This document shows, one piece after another, positions 26,486 to 36,692 of a stretch of DNA of 64,000 nt. The first letter of the stretch is position 1; the number at the start of each line of letters is the position of its first letter. Both the position numbers and the translations under genes were made by a program. The notes under the pieces are model-generated. The model made no database searches. It was not told the DNA's origin and saw nothing but the letters and a program-made list of their open reading frames with translations. The stretch comes from Bacteroidia bacterium (GTDB taxonomy: Bacteria; Bacteroidota; Bacteroidia; Cytophagales; Cyclobacteriaceae): assembly GCA_030425425.1 (NCBI GenBank), contig JAUIAO010000023.1, positions 16,913 to 80,912 on the forward strand. Reading direction: 5' to 3'.

Positions 26486-29200
26486 TTATTTTAATTCAAA
26501 TGCTTTTTTCACTATTTCTTCTTGTTCACTCTTGTGAACTTTGGAGTAACCTGTTGCCGGTGACGCCATGTCTTTTCTGGATACTAAGGTCAGGTCAAGA
26601 TTAGATACTCGAAGCATAAAGCCCCATGCACCCATGTTTGAAGGTTCTTCCTGCACCCATACCAATTTTGGGTTGTTATATTTCTTTAGTATTGCTTCCA
26701 GTTGTTTTTTAGGGAAAGGATACAATTGTTCCAATCGGACAATAGCAACATCCTTAGCCTTTCTCTTCTGCTGCTCTTCCAGCAAATCGAAATAAACCTT
26801 GCCTGTGCATAGAAGTACTTTCGTCACATTCTTATTGGTTACGTAGCTGTCGCCAAGTACTTCCTGAAAGTTCCCCTTTGTGAAGTCCTCTAAAGGAGAA
26901 ATCACTTTCGGGTGTCTCAGCAGTGATTTAGGGGAAAAAACAATACATGGTTTTCTAAAATTCCAGGTTAGCTGCCTTCTCAGAAGGTGAAATAAGTTAG
27001 CAGGCGTAGTGATATCTGCAACTACCATATTTTCCTGTGCAGTCATTTGAAGATATCGCTCCATTCTTGCGCTGGAATGCTCCGGTCCCTGACCTTCATA
27101 TCCGTGTGGCAAAAGCATGACCAAACCATTCATTCTCTGCCATTTGGTCTCCGCACTGGTGATGAATTGATCAATCATCACCTGAGCACCATTGGAGAAA
27201 TCTCCAAACTGGGCTTCCCAAAGCACCAATGCATTTGGAGTAGCCATCGCATATCCGTATTCGAAACCTAAAACAGCATATTCAGAAAGCAATGAGTTGA
27301 ATATTCTGAATGGTTCCTGATCATCTTGAATGTGATCGAGATTACAATAAGCTTCATTGGTATTAGAATCGAACAAGTATGAATGTCTATGAGAGAAGGT
27401 ACCCCTCTTCACATCCTGCCCACTCATCCTTACTATTTTTCCTTCAGACAGCAATGACCCATAAGCCAGCAATTCAGCATCGGCCCAATTGAGCATTTTA
27501 TCTTCATAAAAATGAGCATTTCGCTCTTTTAATAATTTTTCAATCTGACGAAGTGGCTTGAATCCTTCAGGAATGGTAGTCAATGCCTTGGCAACCTTCT
27601 CCAATACTTCATCACTGATTCCTGTTTCTGGAGACTTATCAAAATCTTCACGCTTTGATCTACCCAGAAAATGCCACTCTTCTTCGATTTTTTGAGGCTT
27701 GTACGGCAGAGGCTTTTGCTTCACTTCATCGAGTCGATCCTGAAGTTGCTGCTTAAATTCTCTATCCAGCGATTCAGCTTTCGACTGATTGATATCTCCC
27801 CTTTCAATCAATTTCTTTACATAGATTTCTCTCGGATTTGAATGCTTTGCAATCAAATTGTAAAGCTTTGGCTGAGTGAATTTCGGTTCGTCACTCTCAT
27901 TGTGACCATGACGTCTGTAACAAAGCAAATCAATGAAGAAGTCTTTATTGAACCTTTGTCGATACTCCACCGCGAGGTTTGCAGCAAAAATGGCTGCTTC
28001 CGGATCGTCTCCATTTACATGCAATACTGGAGCATCAATGATTTTGGCAAGTTCTGTACAGTAAATACTTGATCTCGCATCATCATAATCCGTAGTGAAC
28101 CCGACCTGGTTATTGATCACGAAGTGTATGGTTCCTCCTGTCTGATAACCATTCAGGTTTGCCATTTGCACACATTCATATACTATTCCCTGACCGGCTA
28201 TGGCCGCATCACCATGGATTAGAACCGGAATGGCTTTTTTCATATCACCACGATACTCATCATCTATCTGAGCTCTGGTGTAACCAAGCACCACTGGATC
28301 CACAGCTTCAAGGTGCGATGGGTTTGGAGCAAGCTTGATATATATCTTCTTGTCATTTACCTGTAAGTGACTGGAATATCCGAGGTGATATTTAACATCT
28401 CCGTCACCCATGGTAAGATCAGGGTCGGTATTTCCCTCAAATTCCGCAAATATCTCTTCATAGGTCTTGCCCATGATATTGGCCAAAACATTTAACCTTC
28501 CTCTGTGCGCCATCCCAATTACCACTTCCTCGGCTCCTAATTCAGAGGAGCGTCGAATGATTTTATCAAGCGCGGGTATCGTATTTTCTCCACCCTCCAG
28601 AGAAAATCGTTTCTGACCTAAAAATTTGGTATGAAGGAAATTCTCAAAAACTACAGCTTCATTGAGTTTCTGAAGAATTCGGGACTTTTCATCCTGACTT
28701 GGATTGATATCCACTCCTTCCGTTTCCACCTTGCTTTTCATCCACTCGAAATGCTCCGAGTTACGAAGGTGGTTATACTCATATCCGATGTGCCCTAGGT
28801 AGGTGGTTTCTAATCTTTTTTTGATGTCACTCAAACTCGCCTTGCCTAATCCGATTTCCGAACCAACCTCAAATTCTTCATTCAAATCCGTCTCGGACAA
28901 TTCGAAATTTTCAAGGGACAATCTTACATTGTGTTTTCGCCTTGGTCTTACAGGATTTGTATCAGACTTCAAGTGCGCACGTGAGCGGTGAGCATATATA
29001 AAGTTTCTGACTTTGATTTCATTGCTACTGTAACCATCAGCAGATGGCACAGATTCACCATATCGCTGCATCGAAAATTCAAATCCTTCGAAAAATTTTC
29101 TCCAGGACTCATCAACATTTTCCGGGTTGTCTTTGTAAGACTGGTACATTTGGTCAATGTACCCTACATCGGCATTCGAGATGTAAGAATATTTATCCAT
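26486..29200 (-). CDS. sucA: 2-oxoglutarate dehydrogenase E1 component
   Basis: The thiamine-diphosphate-dependent E1 that decarboxylates 2-oxoglutarate in the TCA cycle, 904 residues. Diagnostic blocks are the N-terminal YIDQMYQSYKDNPENVD, GMAHRGRLNVLANIMGK, IHGDAAIAGQGIVYE and the C-terminal LWVQEEPSNMGAW region. It is the first gene of the sucA-sucB-lpdA operon. A TATATTTG box lies 38 nt ahead of the start. Confidence 0.97.
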   Translation of the reverse strand: MDKYSYISNADVGYIDQMYQSYKDNPENVDESWRKFFEGFEFSMQRYGESVPSADGYSSNEIKVRNFIYAHRSRAHLKSDTNPVRPRRKHNVRLSLENFELSETDLNEEFEVGSEIGLGKASLSDIKKRLETTYLGHIGYEYNHLRNSEHFEWMKSKVETEGVDINPSQDEKSRILQKLNEAVVFENFLHTKFLGQKRFSLEGGENTIPALDKIIRRSSELGAEEVVIGMAHRGRLNVLANIMGKTYEEIFAEFEGNTDPDLTMGDGDVKYHLGYSSHLQVNDKKIYIKLAPNPSHLEAVDPVVLGYTRAQIDDEYRGDMKKAIPVLIHGDAAIAGQGIVYECVQMANLNGYQTGGTIHFVINNQVGFTTDYDDARSSIYCTELAKIIDAPVLHVNGDDPEAAIFAANLAVEYRQRFNKDFFIDLLCYRRHGHNESDEPKFTQPKLYNLIAKHSNPREIYVKKLIERGDINQSKAESLDREFKQQLQDRLDEVKQKPLPYKPQKIEEEWHFLGRSKREDFDKSPETGISDEVLEKVAKALTTIPEGFKPLRQIEKLLKERNAHFYEDKMLNWADAELLAYGSLLSEGKIVRMSGQDVKRGTFSHRHSYLFDSNTNEAYCNLDHIQDDQEPFRIFNSLLSEYAVLGFEYGYAMATPNALVLWEAQFGDFSNGAQVMIDQFITSAETKWQRMNGLVMLLPHGYEGQGPEHSSARMERYLQMTAQENMVVADITTPANLFHLLRRQLTWNFRKPCIVFSPKSLLRHPKVISPLEDFTKGNFQEVLGDSYVTNKNVTKVLLCTGKVYFDLLEEQQKRKAKDVAIVRLEQLYPFPKKQLEAILKKYNNPKLVWVQEEPSNMGAWGFMLRVSNLDLTLVSRKDMASPATGYSKVHKSEQEEIVKKAFELK

Positions 29201-29469
29201 TTATCGTATCGCAAGGGCGATTTTAGTTTAGAGTGGTCAAATATAATATCTATTTCGTTAAGATTTAAACCGCTTATTCGCTTTAACAAATATCGATTCT
29301 ATTTTACTGAAATTAAACGGATTAGATACCTACCTACTTGTGAACCTCATCACGGTCCAGATGTTTCAATGCTTGTCTGTTTTTTGAACGATTGGAGTGT
29401 AAACACAACGTACAATTTTCTTCAGGTCAACTTTTTATTCAGATGCTTCCATTAGACTATTGATTTAGT
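29201..29469. other. Divergent intergenic region between sucA and rpsP
   Basis: Together with the rpsP leader, 327 bases separate the two start codons. Beyond the two promoter boxes I see no RNA gene, repeat or credible protein. The plus-strand ORF 28988-29455 is mostly antisense to sucA and resembles no family. Confidence 0.5.
29238..29270 (-). promoter_or_regulatory. Promoter of the sucA operon
   Basis: The minus strand reads TATATTTG (29245-29238) with GTTTA about 20 nt upstream, an acceptable match to TTTG-N19-21-TAnnTTTG. The leader would be about 35 nt. Confidence 0.55.
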
Positions 29470-29477
29470 TACTTTTG
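29470..29477 (+). promoter_or_regulatory. TAnnTTTG promoter box of rpsP
   Basis: TACTTTTG fits the -7 element, 50 nt before the rpsP start. No good -33 TTTG is visible at the usual spacing. Confidence 0.55.
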
Positions 29478-29498
29478 CGGTTCTTTTAACAATTTTGA

Positions 29499-29513
29499 AT
29501 GGACGAGATCCAT
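29499..29513 (+). promoter_or_regulatory. Small hairpin in the rpsP leader (candidate S16 leader)
   Basis: ATGGA-CGAGA-TCCAT forms a five-pair stem that ends 14 nt before the rpsP start codon. Ribosomal protein leaders have been proposed upstream of S16 in Bacteroidota. This one is small and unverified. Confidence 0.3.
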
Positions 29514-29527
29514 AAACAAAACAAATT

Positions 29528-30127
29528 ATGCCTGTAAAAATCAGACTAGCGCGTCGAGGACGCAAAAAACAAGCAATGTACGATATCGTCGTTGCAGACT
29601 CAAGAGCGCCACGAGATGGTAGATTTATTGAGAAAATCGGGACTTATAATCCTAACACGGATCCTGCCTCAATCAATATGAACGAGGAAAAAGCTTTTGA
29701 CTGGGTAATGAAAGGTGCACAACCTACTGACACCATGAAAGCGATTCTTTCTTACCGTGGTATCCTTATGAAGAAACACCTTCAAGTTGGTGTGATCAAA
29801 GGAGCTATCACGCAAGAAGAAGCAGATCAGAAATTCGAAGCTTGGCTCAATGAGAAGCAAGGTAAAATCCAGGACAAAACGGATAAACTCGCTGCTGACA
29901 AGGCCTCAAAAGCTAAAGAAAGATTGGATGCTGAGAAGAAAATTTCTCAAGACAGAGCTGATGCAATCGCTGCAAGAAAGAAAGCCGCTGAAGAAGCTCT
30001 TGCTGCTGAAGTAGCCGAAGCAAATGCGGACGAAACTGAAAAAGCTCTGGAAGAGGAGGGTAACGAAGCTGTAGAAGAAGCTGAAGCAAAATCCTCTGAA
30101 GAATCAACCGAAAGTAAAGAAGGCTAA
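29528..30127 (+). CDS. rpsP: 30S ribosomal protein S16 with long C-terminal extension
   Basis: bS16, with the core (about 1-82) starting [20 protein letters not shown] and containing [13 protein letters not shown]. The protein is 199 residues, more than twice the usual 80-90. The extra 110 residues are Lys/Ala-rich, then Glu/Ala-rich, and probably helical or disordered. Such extensions occur in Bacteroidota S16. It heads the rpsP-rimM-trmD run. Confidence 0.96.
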   Translation: MPVKIRLARRGRKKQAMYDIVVADSRAPRDGRFIEKIGTYNPNTDPASINMNEEKAFDWVMKGAQPTDTMKAILSYRGILMKKHLQVGVIKGAITQEEADQKFEAWLNEKQGKIQDKTDKLAADKASKAKERLDAEKKISQDRADAIAARKKAAEEALAAEVAEANADETEKALEEEGNEAVEEAEAKSSEESTESKEG

Positions 30128-30139
30128 TCCATCGCGGTT

Positions 30140-30667
30140 ATGGGTTTTGATGAATGCTATCAATTAGGACATATTGTCAAAACACACGGACTGAATGGTG
30201 AGGTTACTTTCTTTTTGGACGTAGATCATCCAGAAGAATATCAGAATTTGGAATCAGTTTTCATTGACATCAATGGGAAGCTGGTTCCTTTTTTTATTGA
30301 GACGCTCCACCTTCAAGGGGACAAAGCGATTGTAGCCCTGGAAGAAATCGAAGATATCAATTCCGCCAAACCTCTTGTGAGTAAAGAATTATATCTTCCC
30401 CTCAGATCTCTTCCCAAACTCAAAGCGGGACAATATTACTTTCATCAGCTCCCAGGTATGAAAGTTTTTCAGAATGAAAACCTGCTTGGAATTGTCAAAG
30501 ACGTAATCCAACTCCCTAATAACAATCTATTATCTGTTGATTACCAGAATCAAGAGGTGCTGATTCCGATTTCGGATGAGATTGTGATCAATGTGGATTT
30601 CAGCGATCAAAAGATAGAAGTCAATCTACCTGAAGGCCTTTTAGATATTTATCTAAGCTCTGACTAA
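30140..30667 (+). CDS. rimM: Ribosome maturation factor RimM
   Basis: A 175-residue RimM, which helps assemble the 30S head around S19. The N-terminal domain has the LGHIVKTHGLNGEV signature, and the PRC-barrel C-terminal half includes QEVLIPISDEIV. It sits 12 nt after rpsP and 89 nt before trmD, the standard order. Confidence 0.95.
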   Translation: MGFDECYQLGHIVKTHGLNGEVTFFLDVDHPEEYQNLESVFIDINGKLVPFFIETLHLQGDKAIVALEEIEDINSAKPLVSKELYLPLRSLPKLKAGQYYFHQLPGMKVFQNENLLGIVKDVIQLPNNNLLSVDYQNQEVLIPISDEIVINVDFSDQKIEVNLPEGLLDIYLSSD

Positions 30668-30756
30668 GAGTAGCTTTATCATTTTTGATGGATCATAGTT
30701 GAAATCAATACGGTAATTTGGGATATTGAAATGAGTATTTTGAGATTTATACGAAT

Positions 30757-31431
30757 ATGAGAATCGACATCATTACATGCCTACCTGAATTGTTCGAGGG
30801 CCCGATGAATCAGAGTATTGTGAAACGAGCTCAACAAAAAGGCCATGTAGCGATTCACATCCACAACCTTAGAGATTACTCCACGGACAAACACAAACAT
30901 GTGGACGACTATGCTTTCGGTGGAGGTGCCGGAATGGTTCTCACCATTGAGCCAATAGACCGATGCATTTCTGAATTAAAATCTCAAAGAACCTATGATG
31001 AAGTGATCTATCTGACTCCTGATGGTGAAACGCTCAAACAAGGAATGGCCAATCATCTCTCCTTGAAAGAAAACATCATTTTGCTCTGCGGACATTATAA
31101 AGGAGTAGACCAGCGAGTACGAGACCACCTGATCACGAAAGAAATTAGTATTGGAGATTATGTACTATCAGGAGGTGAATTAGCTGCCATGGTTTTGGCT
31201 GATTCGCTGATCAGATTAGTCCCTGGCGTTTTGAATGATGAGTCTTCAGCACTAACCGATTCATTTCAGGATAATCTGCTAGCTCCACCGGTATATTCCA
31301 GGCCAGCTGAATATAAGGGATGGAAAGTACCTGAAATACTCACTTCAGGACATGAAGCTAAGATAGAAACTTGGAGACATGAACAGGCTGTAAAGCGAAC
31401 TCAGGAAAGAAGGCCGGATTTGTTGGAATAA
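30757..31431 (+). CDS. trmD: tRNA (guanine-N1)-methyltransferase
   Basis: TrmD methylates G37 of tRNAs next to the anticodon using S-adenosylmethionine. It has 224 residues. It shows [15 protein letters not shown] at the start, FGGGAGMVL, and the trefoil-knot cofactor site [15 protein letters not shown]. It is in the conserved rpsP-rimM-trmD-rplS order, although rplS here has its own promoter box. Confidence 0.97.
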   Translation: MRIDIITCLPELFEGPMNQSIVKRAQQKGHVAIHIHNLRDYSTDKHKHVDDYAFGGGAGMVLTIEPIDRCISELKSQRTYDEVIYLTPDGETLKQGMANHLSLKENIILLCGHYKGVDQRVRDHLITKEISIGDYVLSGGELAAMVLADSLIRLVPGVLNDESSALTDSFQDNLLAPPVYSRPAEYKGWKVPEILTSGHEAKIETWRHEQAVKRTQERRPDLLE

Positions 31432-31488
31432 CGTGACATTATTCTTCAAAATAAATTCATCGGTATTACCAGATAATAATTAATTACC

Positions 31489-31496
31489 TATATTTG
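31489..31496 (+). promoter_or_regulatory. TAnnTTTG promoter box of rplS
   Basis: TATATTTG lies 41 nt before the rplS start, in the 106-nt gap after trmD, so rplS can be transcribed independently. The leader includes a weak CTAT-TTAG-ATAG hairpin at 31518-31529. Confidence 0.55.
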
Positions 31497-31537
31497 CACT
31501 CCTTTTTGGGAAATACTCTATTTAGATAGCGAAAGAC

Positions 31538-31891
31538 ATGAGCGACTTGATCAAATTTGTTGAAGAAGAGAATAAAGCAATAAAAGAACAGCATCCTTCT
31601 TTTGGGCCTGGTGATACCGTCAATATTCACTACAAAATTAAAGAAGGAGACAAGGAACGTATACAGCAGTTCAAAGGAACAGTGCTTCAGATAAGAAATC
31701 AAGGTACGAATGGAGAAACATTCACCGTAAGAAAGATTTCAAGTGGTGTTGGTGTAGAAAGAATCTTCCCAATTGTATCACCTTTCATTGATAAGATCGA
31801 GGTGCTTAGAAAAGGAAAAGTTAGAAGAGCAAAACTATTCTACCTCAGAGGAAGAAAAGGTAAAGCAGCAAGAATCAAAGAAAAAATCTGA
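31538..31891 (+). CDS. rplS: 50S ribosomal protein L19
   Basis: bL19, 117 residues, at the 30S-50S interface. Diagnostic are [37 protein letters not shown] and the C-terminal [21 protein letters not shown] clear terminator follows. Confidence 0.97.
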   Translation: MSDLIKFVEEENKAIKEQHPSFGPGDTVNIHYKIKEGDKERIQQFKGTVLQIRNQGTNGETFTVRKISSGVGVERIFPIVSPFIDKIEVLRKGKVRRAKLFYLRGRKGKAARIKEKI

Positions 31892-31913
31892 TTTCAGAAA
31901 TTCAAGATACAGT

Positions 31914-31942
31914 AAGCCAACTTTCAGAGTTGGCTTTTTTTG
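31914..31942 (+). terminator. Terminator after rplS
   Basis: AGCCAACT-TTCAG-AGTTGGCT is followed by a T run, 22 nt past the rplS stop. Confidence 0.92.
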
Positions 31943-32048
31943 TTTTTAATCACCTCTGTTTGGGCCAATTGGTCTGACTATTTGACAGAATATTCGCTTA
32001 ATTTGCTCCTCATTTAGAGTGCTGCATCATATTTGTTGATTTAGGGAT

Positions 32049-32828
32049 ATGCATTTAGATTTTTATAAATATCAGGGAACAGGCAACGACTTTGTCATGA
32101 TAGATGATAGAGCGCTTGTATTTCCGATGGAAAATAAAAAACTGATCGGTCACTTGTGCGATCGTAAAATGGGAATCGGTGCAGATGGCGTGATACTGAT
32201 TCAAAATCATCCCGATTTAGATTTCAAAATGGTGTATTTCAATCCGGATGGCAGCCAGAGCCTATGTGGAAATGGCAGTAGATGTGCCATAGCATTCGCA
32301 AAAGCTTTGGGAATCATTAAGGAGAAAACGGTATTTGAAACAACTGATGGTGTACATGACGCATTTTTTGATGGGGATATTGTGCATTTCCACCTTCATG
32401 ATGTAAAAGAAGTTTCACAGTTTGGTCAAGACTGGTTTATCAATACCGGGTCACCTCATTATGTAAAAATCGTAGAAAGCACAGATAAAGTGGATATTAT
32501 CCCAGAAGGGAGTTCTATCAGGTACAGTGATAGATTTGAGGGAGGAACGAATGTTAATTTCGTAGAAAAAACGAAAGATGGTATCGTCGTAAGAACATAT
32601 GAAAGGGGCGTAGAAAATGAAACACTCTCTTGCGGGACAGGAGTGACGGCTTGCGCAATTGCATCCAGTTTTTTTAATTATGAAAGCCCTGTAAAAGTCG
32701 CAACTAAAGGAGGTGAACTTACTGTGTCCTTCGATCAAACAGAAAACAATACGTTTGAAAACATTTACCTGGCAGGTCCGGCCAAATTCGTTTTCAAAGG
32801 AAACATTGAACTGTCAAAAAACAATTGA
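32049..32828 (+). CDS. dapF: Diaminopimelate epimerase
   Basis: DapF interconverts LL- and meso-diaminopimelate for lysine and peptidoglycan synthesis. It has 259 residues. The two catalytic cysteines are visible in CGNGSRC and SCGTGVTAC. It starts with the typical FYKYQGTGNDFVMID. secA follows after 25 nt, so they may share a transcript. Confidence 0.96.
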   Translation: MHLDFYKYQGTGNDFVMIDDRALVFPMENKKLIGHLCDRKMGIGADGVILIQNHPDLDFKMVYFNPDGSQSLCGNGSRCAIAFAKALGIIKEKTVFETTDGVHDAFFDGDIVHFHLHDVKEVSQFGQDWFINTGSPHYVKIVESTDKVDIIPEGSSIRYSDRFEGGTNVNFVEKTKDGIVVRTYERGVENETLSCGTGVTACAIASSFFNYESPVKVATKGGELTVSFDQTENNTFENIYLAGPAKFVFKGNIELSKNN

Positions 32829-32853
32829 TTTAAAATAATTAACTCATATATAC

Positions 32854-35800
32854 ATGTTAGATATAGTCACTAAAGGATTAGCCAAGGTTTTCGGCACAAA
32901 AGCCGAAAAGGATATCAAATCTGTGATGCCACTTGTAGCAAGTGTAAATAAGGAATATACCAAGCTCAACGGTATCAGTGATGACGACTTACGAAACAAA
33001 ACCGCAGAGTTAAAAAACATTATTGCTGAGAAACTCAAGCATATCGATGATGAACTCAGCTCACTACATGCTCAGGTTGGCGATGAAAGTACGCTAGACA
33101 TTCTTGAAAAAGAACAGATTTTTGAAAAAATAGATGCACTAGAATCTCAGAGGGATGAGAATCTGGAAGATGTTTTGCAGGAAATTCTTCCACAGGCCTT
33201 TGCAGTAGTAAAAGAAACCGCACGACGACTAACAGAAAACAAGCAGTTAGTGGTGGAAGCCACTACTATGGATCGCGAACTGGCTCTTAATTACGAGAAC
33301 ATCCAAATAGATGGAGATACTGCAACATGGTCTAATAAGTGGAAGGCAGCAGGAACCGAGGTAGAGTGGAATATGATCCACTACGATGTACAGCTAATTG
33401 GAGGAATCACACTTCATCAGGGAAAAATTGCTGAGATGGCAACTGGTGAGGGTAAAACACTCGTAGCTACGCTACCTGCTTACCTCAATGCATTGGCAGG
33501 AAGAGGAGTACACGTGGTAACAGTCAATGATTATCTGGCCAAACGTGACTCTGAGTGGAATGCACCGATATTCCAATTTCACGGATTAAAAGTTGATTGC
33601 ATTGATAAGCATCAACCAAACTCACCTGAGAGAAGAGCAGCTTATCAATGTGATATTATCTACGGAACTAACAATGAATTTGGCTTTGATTACTTGCGTG
33701 ACAACATGGCAAGAAGCCCTGAAGAACTTGTTCAGGGAAAACATCATTATGCAATGGTCGATGAAGTGGATTCAGTATTGGTAGATGAAGCCAGAACTCC
33801 ATTGATCATTTCTGGCCCGATTCCGAAAGGTGACGAGCATGAGTTTTATGATCTGAAACCTAGAATCAACAAACTAGTAGAAGCTCAGAAAAAGCTAGTA
33901 GGCGACTATTACAATCAAGCAAAAAAACTCATCAAAGAAGGCAAAGACTCTGAGGCGGGAACACCACTTTTTCGTGCTTACAGGGGACTGCCGAAGTACA
34001 AACCTTTGATCAAATTGCTCAGTGAGACTGGTGTAAGAGCCATCCTGCAAAAAACCGAAAACTATTACCTGCAGGACAATCAGAAAATGATGCCTGAAGC
34101 AGATGAGCCTCTTTTCTTCACTATCGATGAAAAGAATAACAGCATTGATCTTACGGAAAAAGGAATTGACCTGATCACAGGAGCAGGTGAAGATGCAAAC
34201 TTTTTCATCTTGCCAGATATAGGAGCGGAGGTAGCTCAGCTAGAAAATGCTACTGATCTGGAAGACAGTGACAAGCTCAAGAAGAAAGAAGAAGTCATAC
34301 AAGACTATAGTGTAAAAGCACAGCGAATTCACAGTGTAAACCAGTTACTCAGGGCTTATTGCCTCTACGAAAAGGATACTGAATACATTGTCGTAGACGA
34401 TAAGGTGAAAATCGTAGATGAGCAAACAGGTCGTGTAATGGAAGGCAGAAGGTATTCTGACGGCCTACATCAGGCCATAGAAGCCAAGGAAAATGTAAAA
34501 GTAGAAGACGCCACTCAAACTTACGCTACCATCACTTTGCAGAACTATTTCAGGATGTACCACAAATTGGCTGGTATGACTGGTACGGCAGAGACAGAGG
34601 CAGGCGAGCTTTGGGATATTTATAAATTGGATGTGGTGGTCATCCCTACTAACAAACCAATTGTCCGTGATGACAAGGATGACAAAGTATATAAAACCAT
34701 TCGTGAAAAATTCAATGCTGTAGTTGATGAGATCGTAGACCTAAGGAGTAAGGGAAGACCTATATTGGTAGGTACTACTTCTGTAGAAATTTCAGAAATC
34801 CTGAGCCGAATGCTCAAGATCAAGAATATCGATCATCAGGTATTGAACGCCAAGCAGCACGCCAGAGAAGCCGACGTAGTAGCAGAAGCTGGAAAACCAG
34901 GCACCGTAACCATCGCTACCAACATGGCTGGTAGAGGTACGGATATTAAGCTTACACCGGAAGCAAAAGCCGCCGGAGGACTAGCGATTATCGGTACCGA
35001 AAGGCACGAATCTCGTCGTGTAGACAGACAGCTTAGAGGTCGATCGGGACGTCAGGGAGATCCCGGGTCTTCACAGTTTTATGTATCGCTGGAAGATAAC
35101 CTCATGCGTTTGTTCATGAGTGATAGAGTTGCCAAAATCATGGACAAACTCGGACTTCAAGAAGGTGAAGTGATCCAACATAGCATGATTACCAAGTCGA
35201 TAGAACGAGCTCAGAAAAAGGTGGAGGAAAACAACTTCGCCATTCGAAAGCGATTGCTGGAGTATGATGATGTAATGAACTCTCAGCGAGAGGTCATTTA
35301 TAAGCGGAGAAGAAACGCGCTATATGGAGAGCGATTAGAGTTGGATATCAATAATATGCTTTATGATACCTGCGAGGATATCGCTTTGAACTCCAAAATG
35401 GAAAATAATCTGGACAGCCTGAAACTGAATACTCTAAGTGTATTAGGTGTGGATTTCCAGATAGATCAAGAAACTTTAGCCTCTACAACCGAAGCAGATC
35501 TAACCACCAAACTATTCGATGCATCAAAAGAGCACTATTCACTCAAAAACAATAATCTGATTGATCGGGCACTGCCTTTGCTGAAGCAAATACAAAAGGA
35601 CAAAGGAGCTACTGTAAAAGATGTGCTTGTACCATTTACTGATGGCAAGAAACAATTGGGAATCGCAGCGGATCTAGAGAAGTCGGTCAGCACTGAAGGT
35701 CGTGAAATGATTCATGCCATGGAAAAAATGGTTACACTTCAGCTGATTGACCAGATGTGGAAAGAACATTTGCGTGAAATGGATGACTTGAAGCAATCTG

Positions 35801-36210
35801 TACAGAATGCTGTTTATGAGCAGAAAGATCCATTAATCGTTTATAAGTTCGAAGGGTTTGAATTGTTCAAAGGGTTGTTAGGTAAAATCAACGAAGAGTG
35901 TACCAGCTTCCTAATGAAAGCACTCATTCCTATTGAAGCACCAGACGAAGTAAAAGAAGCCAGAGCTCAGAGAACTAAACAAAACTATAAGGAATCAAAA
36001 GAAGACACAGGATCTTTGCTGAACAGAGGTCAGGCAAATACCAACAGGCCTCCTGCTGAAAAAGTAAAACCTGCCAAAACGATCAAGATTGCCAATAGAA
36101 ATCAGCGAGTCACCGTTCAGTACTCTGACGGTTCGGTAAAAAAAGACGTAAAGTTCAAAACTGTAGAACAAGACATTAGAGATAACAAATGCGTGCTACT
36201 AGATTCTTAA
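32854..36210 (+). CDS. secA: Preprotein translocase ATPase SecA
   Basis: SecA drives protein export through SecYEG. It has 1118 residues. It shows Walker A ATGEGKTL, the DEAD-type VDEVDSVLVDEARTPLI, and GRSGRQGDPGSSQFYVSLED in the second ATPase domain. It is longer than E. coli SecA (901), with extra segments near residues 60-110 and 340-520, as in other Bacteroidota. The C-terminal CxCxSGxxxxxCH zinc motif that binds SecB is absent; the protein ends NKCVLLDS. Its last 22 bases overlap the SPOR lipoprotein gene. Confidence 0.97.
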   Translation: MLDIVTKGLAKVFGTKAEKDIKSVMPLVASVNKEYTKLNGISDDDLRNKTAELKNIIAEKLKHIDDELSSLHAQVGDESTLDILEKEQIFEKIDALESQRDENLEDVLQEILPQAFAVVKETARRLTENKQLVVEATTMDRELALNYENIQIDGDTATWSNKWKAAGTEVEWNMIHYDVQLIGGITLHQGKIAEMATGEGKTLVATLPAYLNALAGRGVHVVTVNDYLAKRDSEWNAPIFQFHGLKVDCIDKHQPNSPERRAAYQCDIIYGTNNEFGFDYLRDNMARSPEELVQGKHHYAMVDEVDSVLVDEARTPLIISGPIPKGDEHEFYDLKPRINKLVEAQKKLVGDYYNQAKKLIKEGKDSEAGTPLFRAYRGLPKYKPLIKLLSETGVRAILQKTENYYLQDNQKMMPEADEPLFFTIDEKNNSIDLTEKGIDLITGAGEDANFFILPDIGAEVAQLENATDLEDSDKLKKKEEVIQDYSVKAQRIHSVNQLLRAYCLYEKDTEYIVVDDKVKIVDEQTGRVMEGRRYSDGLHQAIEAKENVKVEDATQTYATITLQNYFRMYHKLAGMTGTAETEAGELWDIYKLDVVVIPTNKPIVRDDKDDKVYKTIREKFNAVVDEIVDLRSKGRPILVGTTSVEISEILSRMLKIKNIDHQVLNAKQHAREADVVAEAGKPGTVTIATNMAGRGTDIKLTPEAKAAGGLAIIGTERHESRRVDRQLRGRSGRQGDPGSSQFYVSLEDNLMRLFMSDRVAKIMDKLGLQEGEVIQHSMITKSIERAQKKVEENNFAIRKRLLEYDDVMNSQREVIYKRRRNALYGERLELDINNMLYDTCEDIALNSKMENNLDSLKLNTLSVLGVDFQIDQETLASTTEADLTTKLFDASKEHYSLKNNNLIDRALPLLKQIQKDKGATVKDVLVPFTDGKKQLGIAADLEKSVSTEGREMIHAMEKMVTLQLIDQMWKEHLREMDDLKQSVQNAVYEQKDPLIVYKFEGFELFKGLLGKINEECTSFLMKALIPIEAPDEVKEARAQRTKQNYKESKEDTGSLLNRGQANTNRPPAEKVKPAKTIKIANRNQRVTVQYSDGSVKKDVKFKTVEQDIRDNKCVLLDS

Positions 36211-36692
36211 TATTGATTTTTGCAGTGCTCAGTGCATGTAAAACCAGTCAGGTCACGTCCTCCAGAACGGAACCTTATCGAGAAGATCTATCTGGACTTA
36301 GAATGGATTTATCTACCGGAGAAGAAACGGCAAAAGAGGATACGACTCAAATTGCAGTTGAACAGGTAACTCCAGAAGGTCACATCAAATCTGAACTCGA
36401 CAGCATCAATAAAATCATAATTGAAAAAAATCGTCGGCAAAAATTTGTGGATGGCTACACCATTCAAATTTACACTGGTATAGATAGAGAAGCTGCGGCA
36501 CTGGTCAGGCAAAAAGCCAACGAATTGGAGCTGGATATAGAACCTGTAATAGAATACATTCAGCCTAATTACAAAGTAAAAGTGGGTCAATATCTCAATA
36601 GGCTAAAGGCGCATGAGGTATATGAAGCACTTAAAATAGAATTTCCACTCGCACTCCTGATACCAGAAAGAATAGAAGTAGACTATGACTGA
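36189..36692 (+). CDS. SPOR-domain lipoprotein
   Basis: A 167-residue probable outer-membrane lipoprotein. The lipobox VLSAC places the lipidated cysteine at residue 17. A polar linker is followed by a SPOR-like domain (about 90-165: YTIQIYTGIDREAAALVRQ and YKVKVGQYLNRLKAHEV), which in other proteins binds denuded peptidoglycan glycans. It overlaps secA by 22 nt and the M20 hydrolase by 8 nt, so the three are translationally linked. Confidence 0.82.
   Translation: MRATRFLILIFAVLSACKTSQVTSSRTEPYREDLSGLRMDLSTGEETAKEDTTQIAVEQVTPEGHIKSELDSINKIIIEKNRRQKFVDGYTIQIYTGIDREAAALVRQKANELELDIEPVIEYIQPNYKVKVGQYLNRLKAHEVYEALKIEFPLALLIPERIEVDYD

Noticed and set aside
28988-29455. 155-residue plus-strand ORF antisense to sucA and across its promoter
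   Set aside because: Composition looks like a shadow, no family resemblance, and it conflicts with the sucA promoter.
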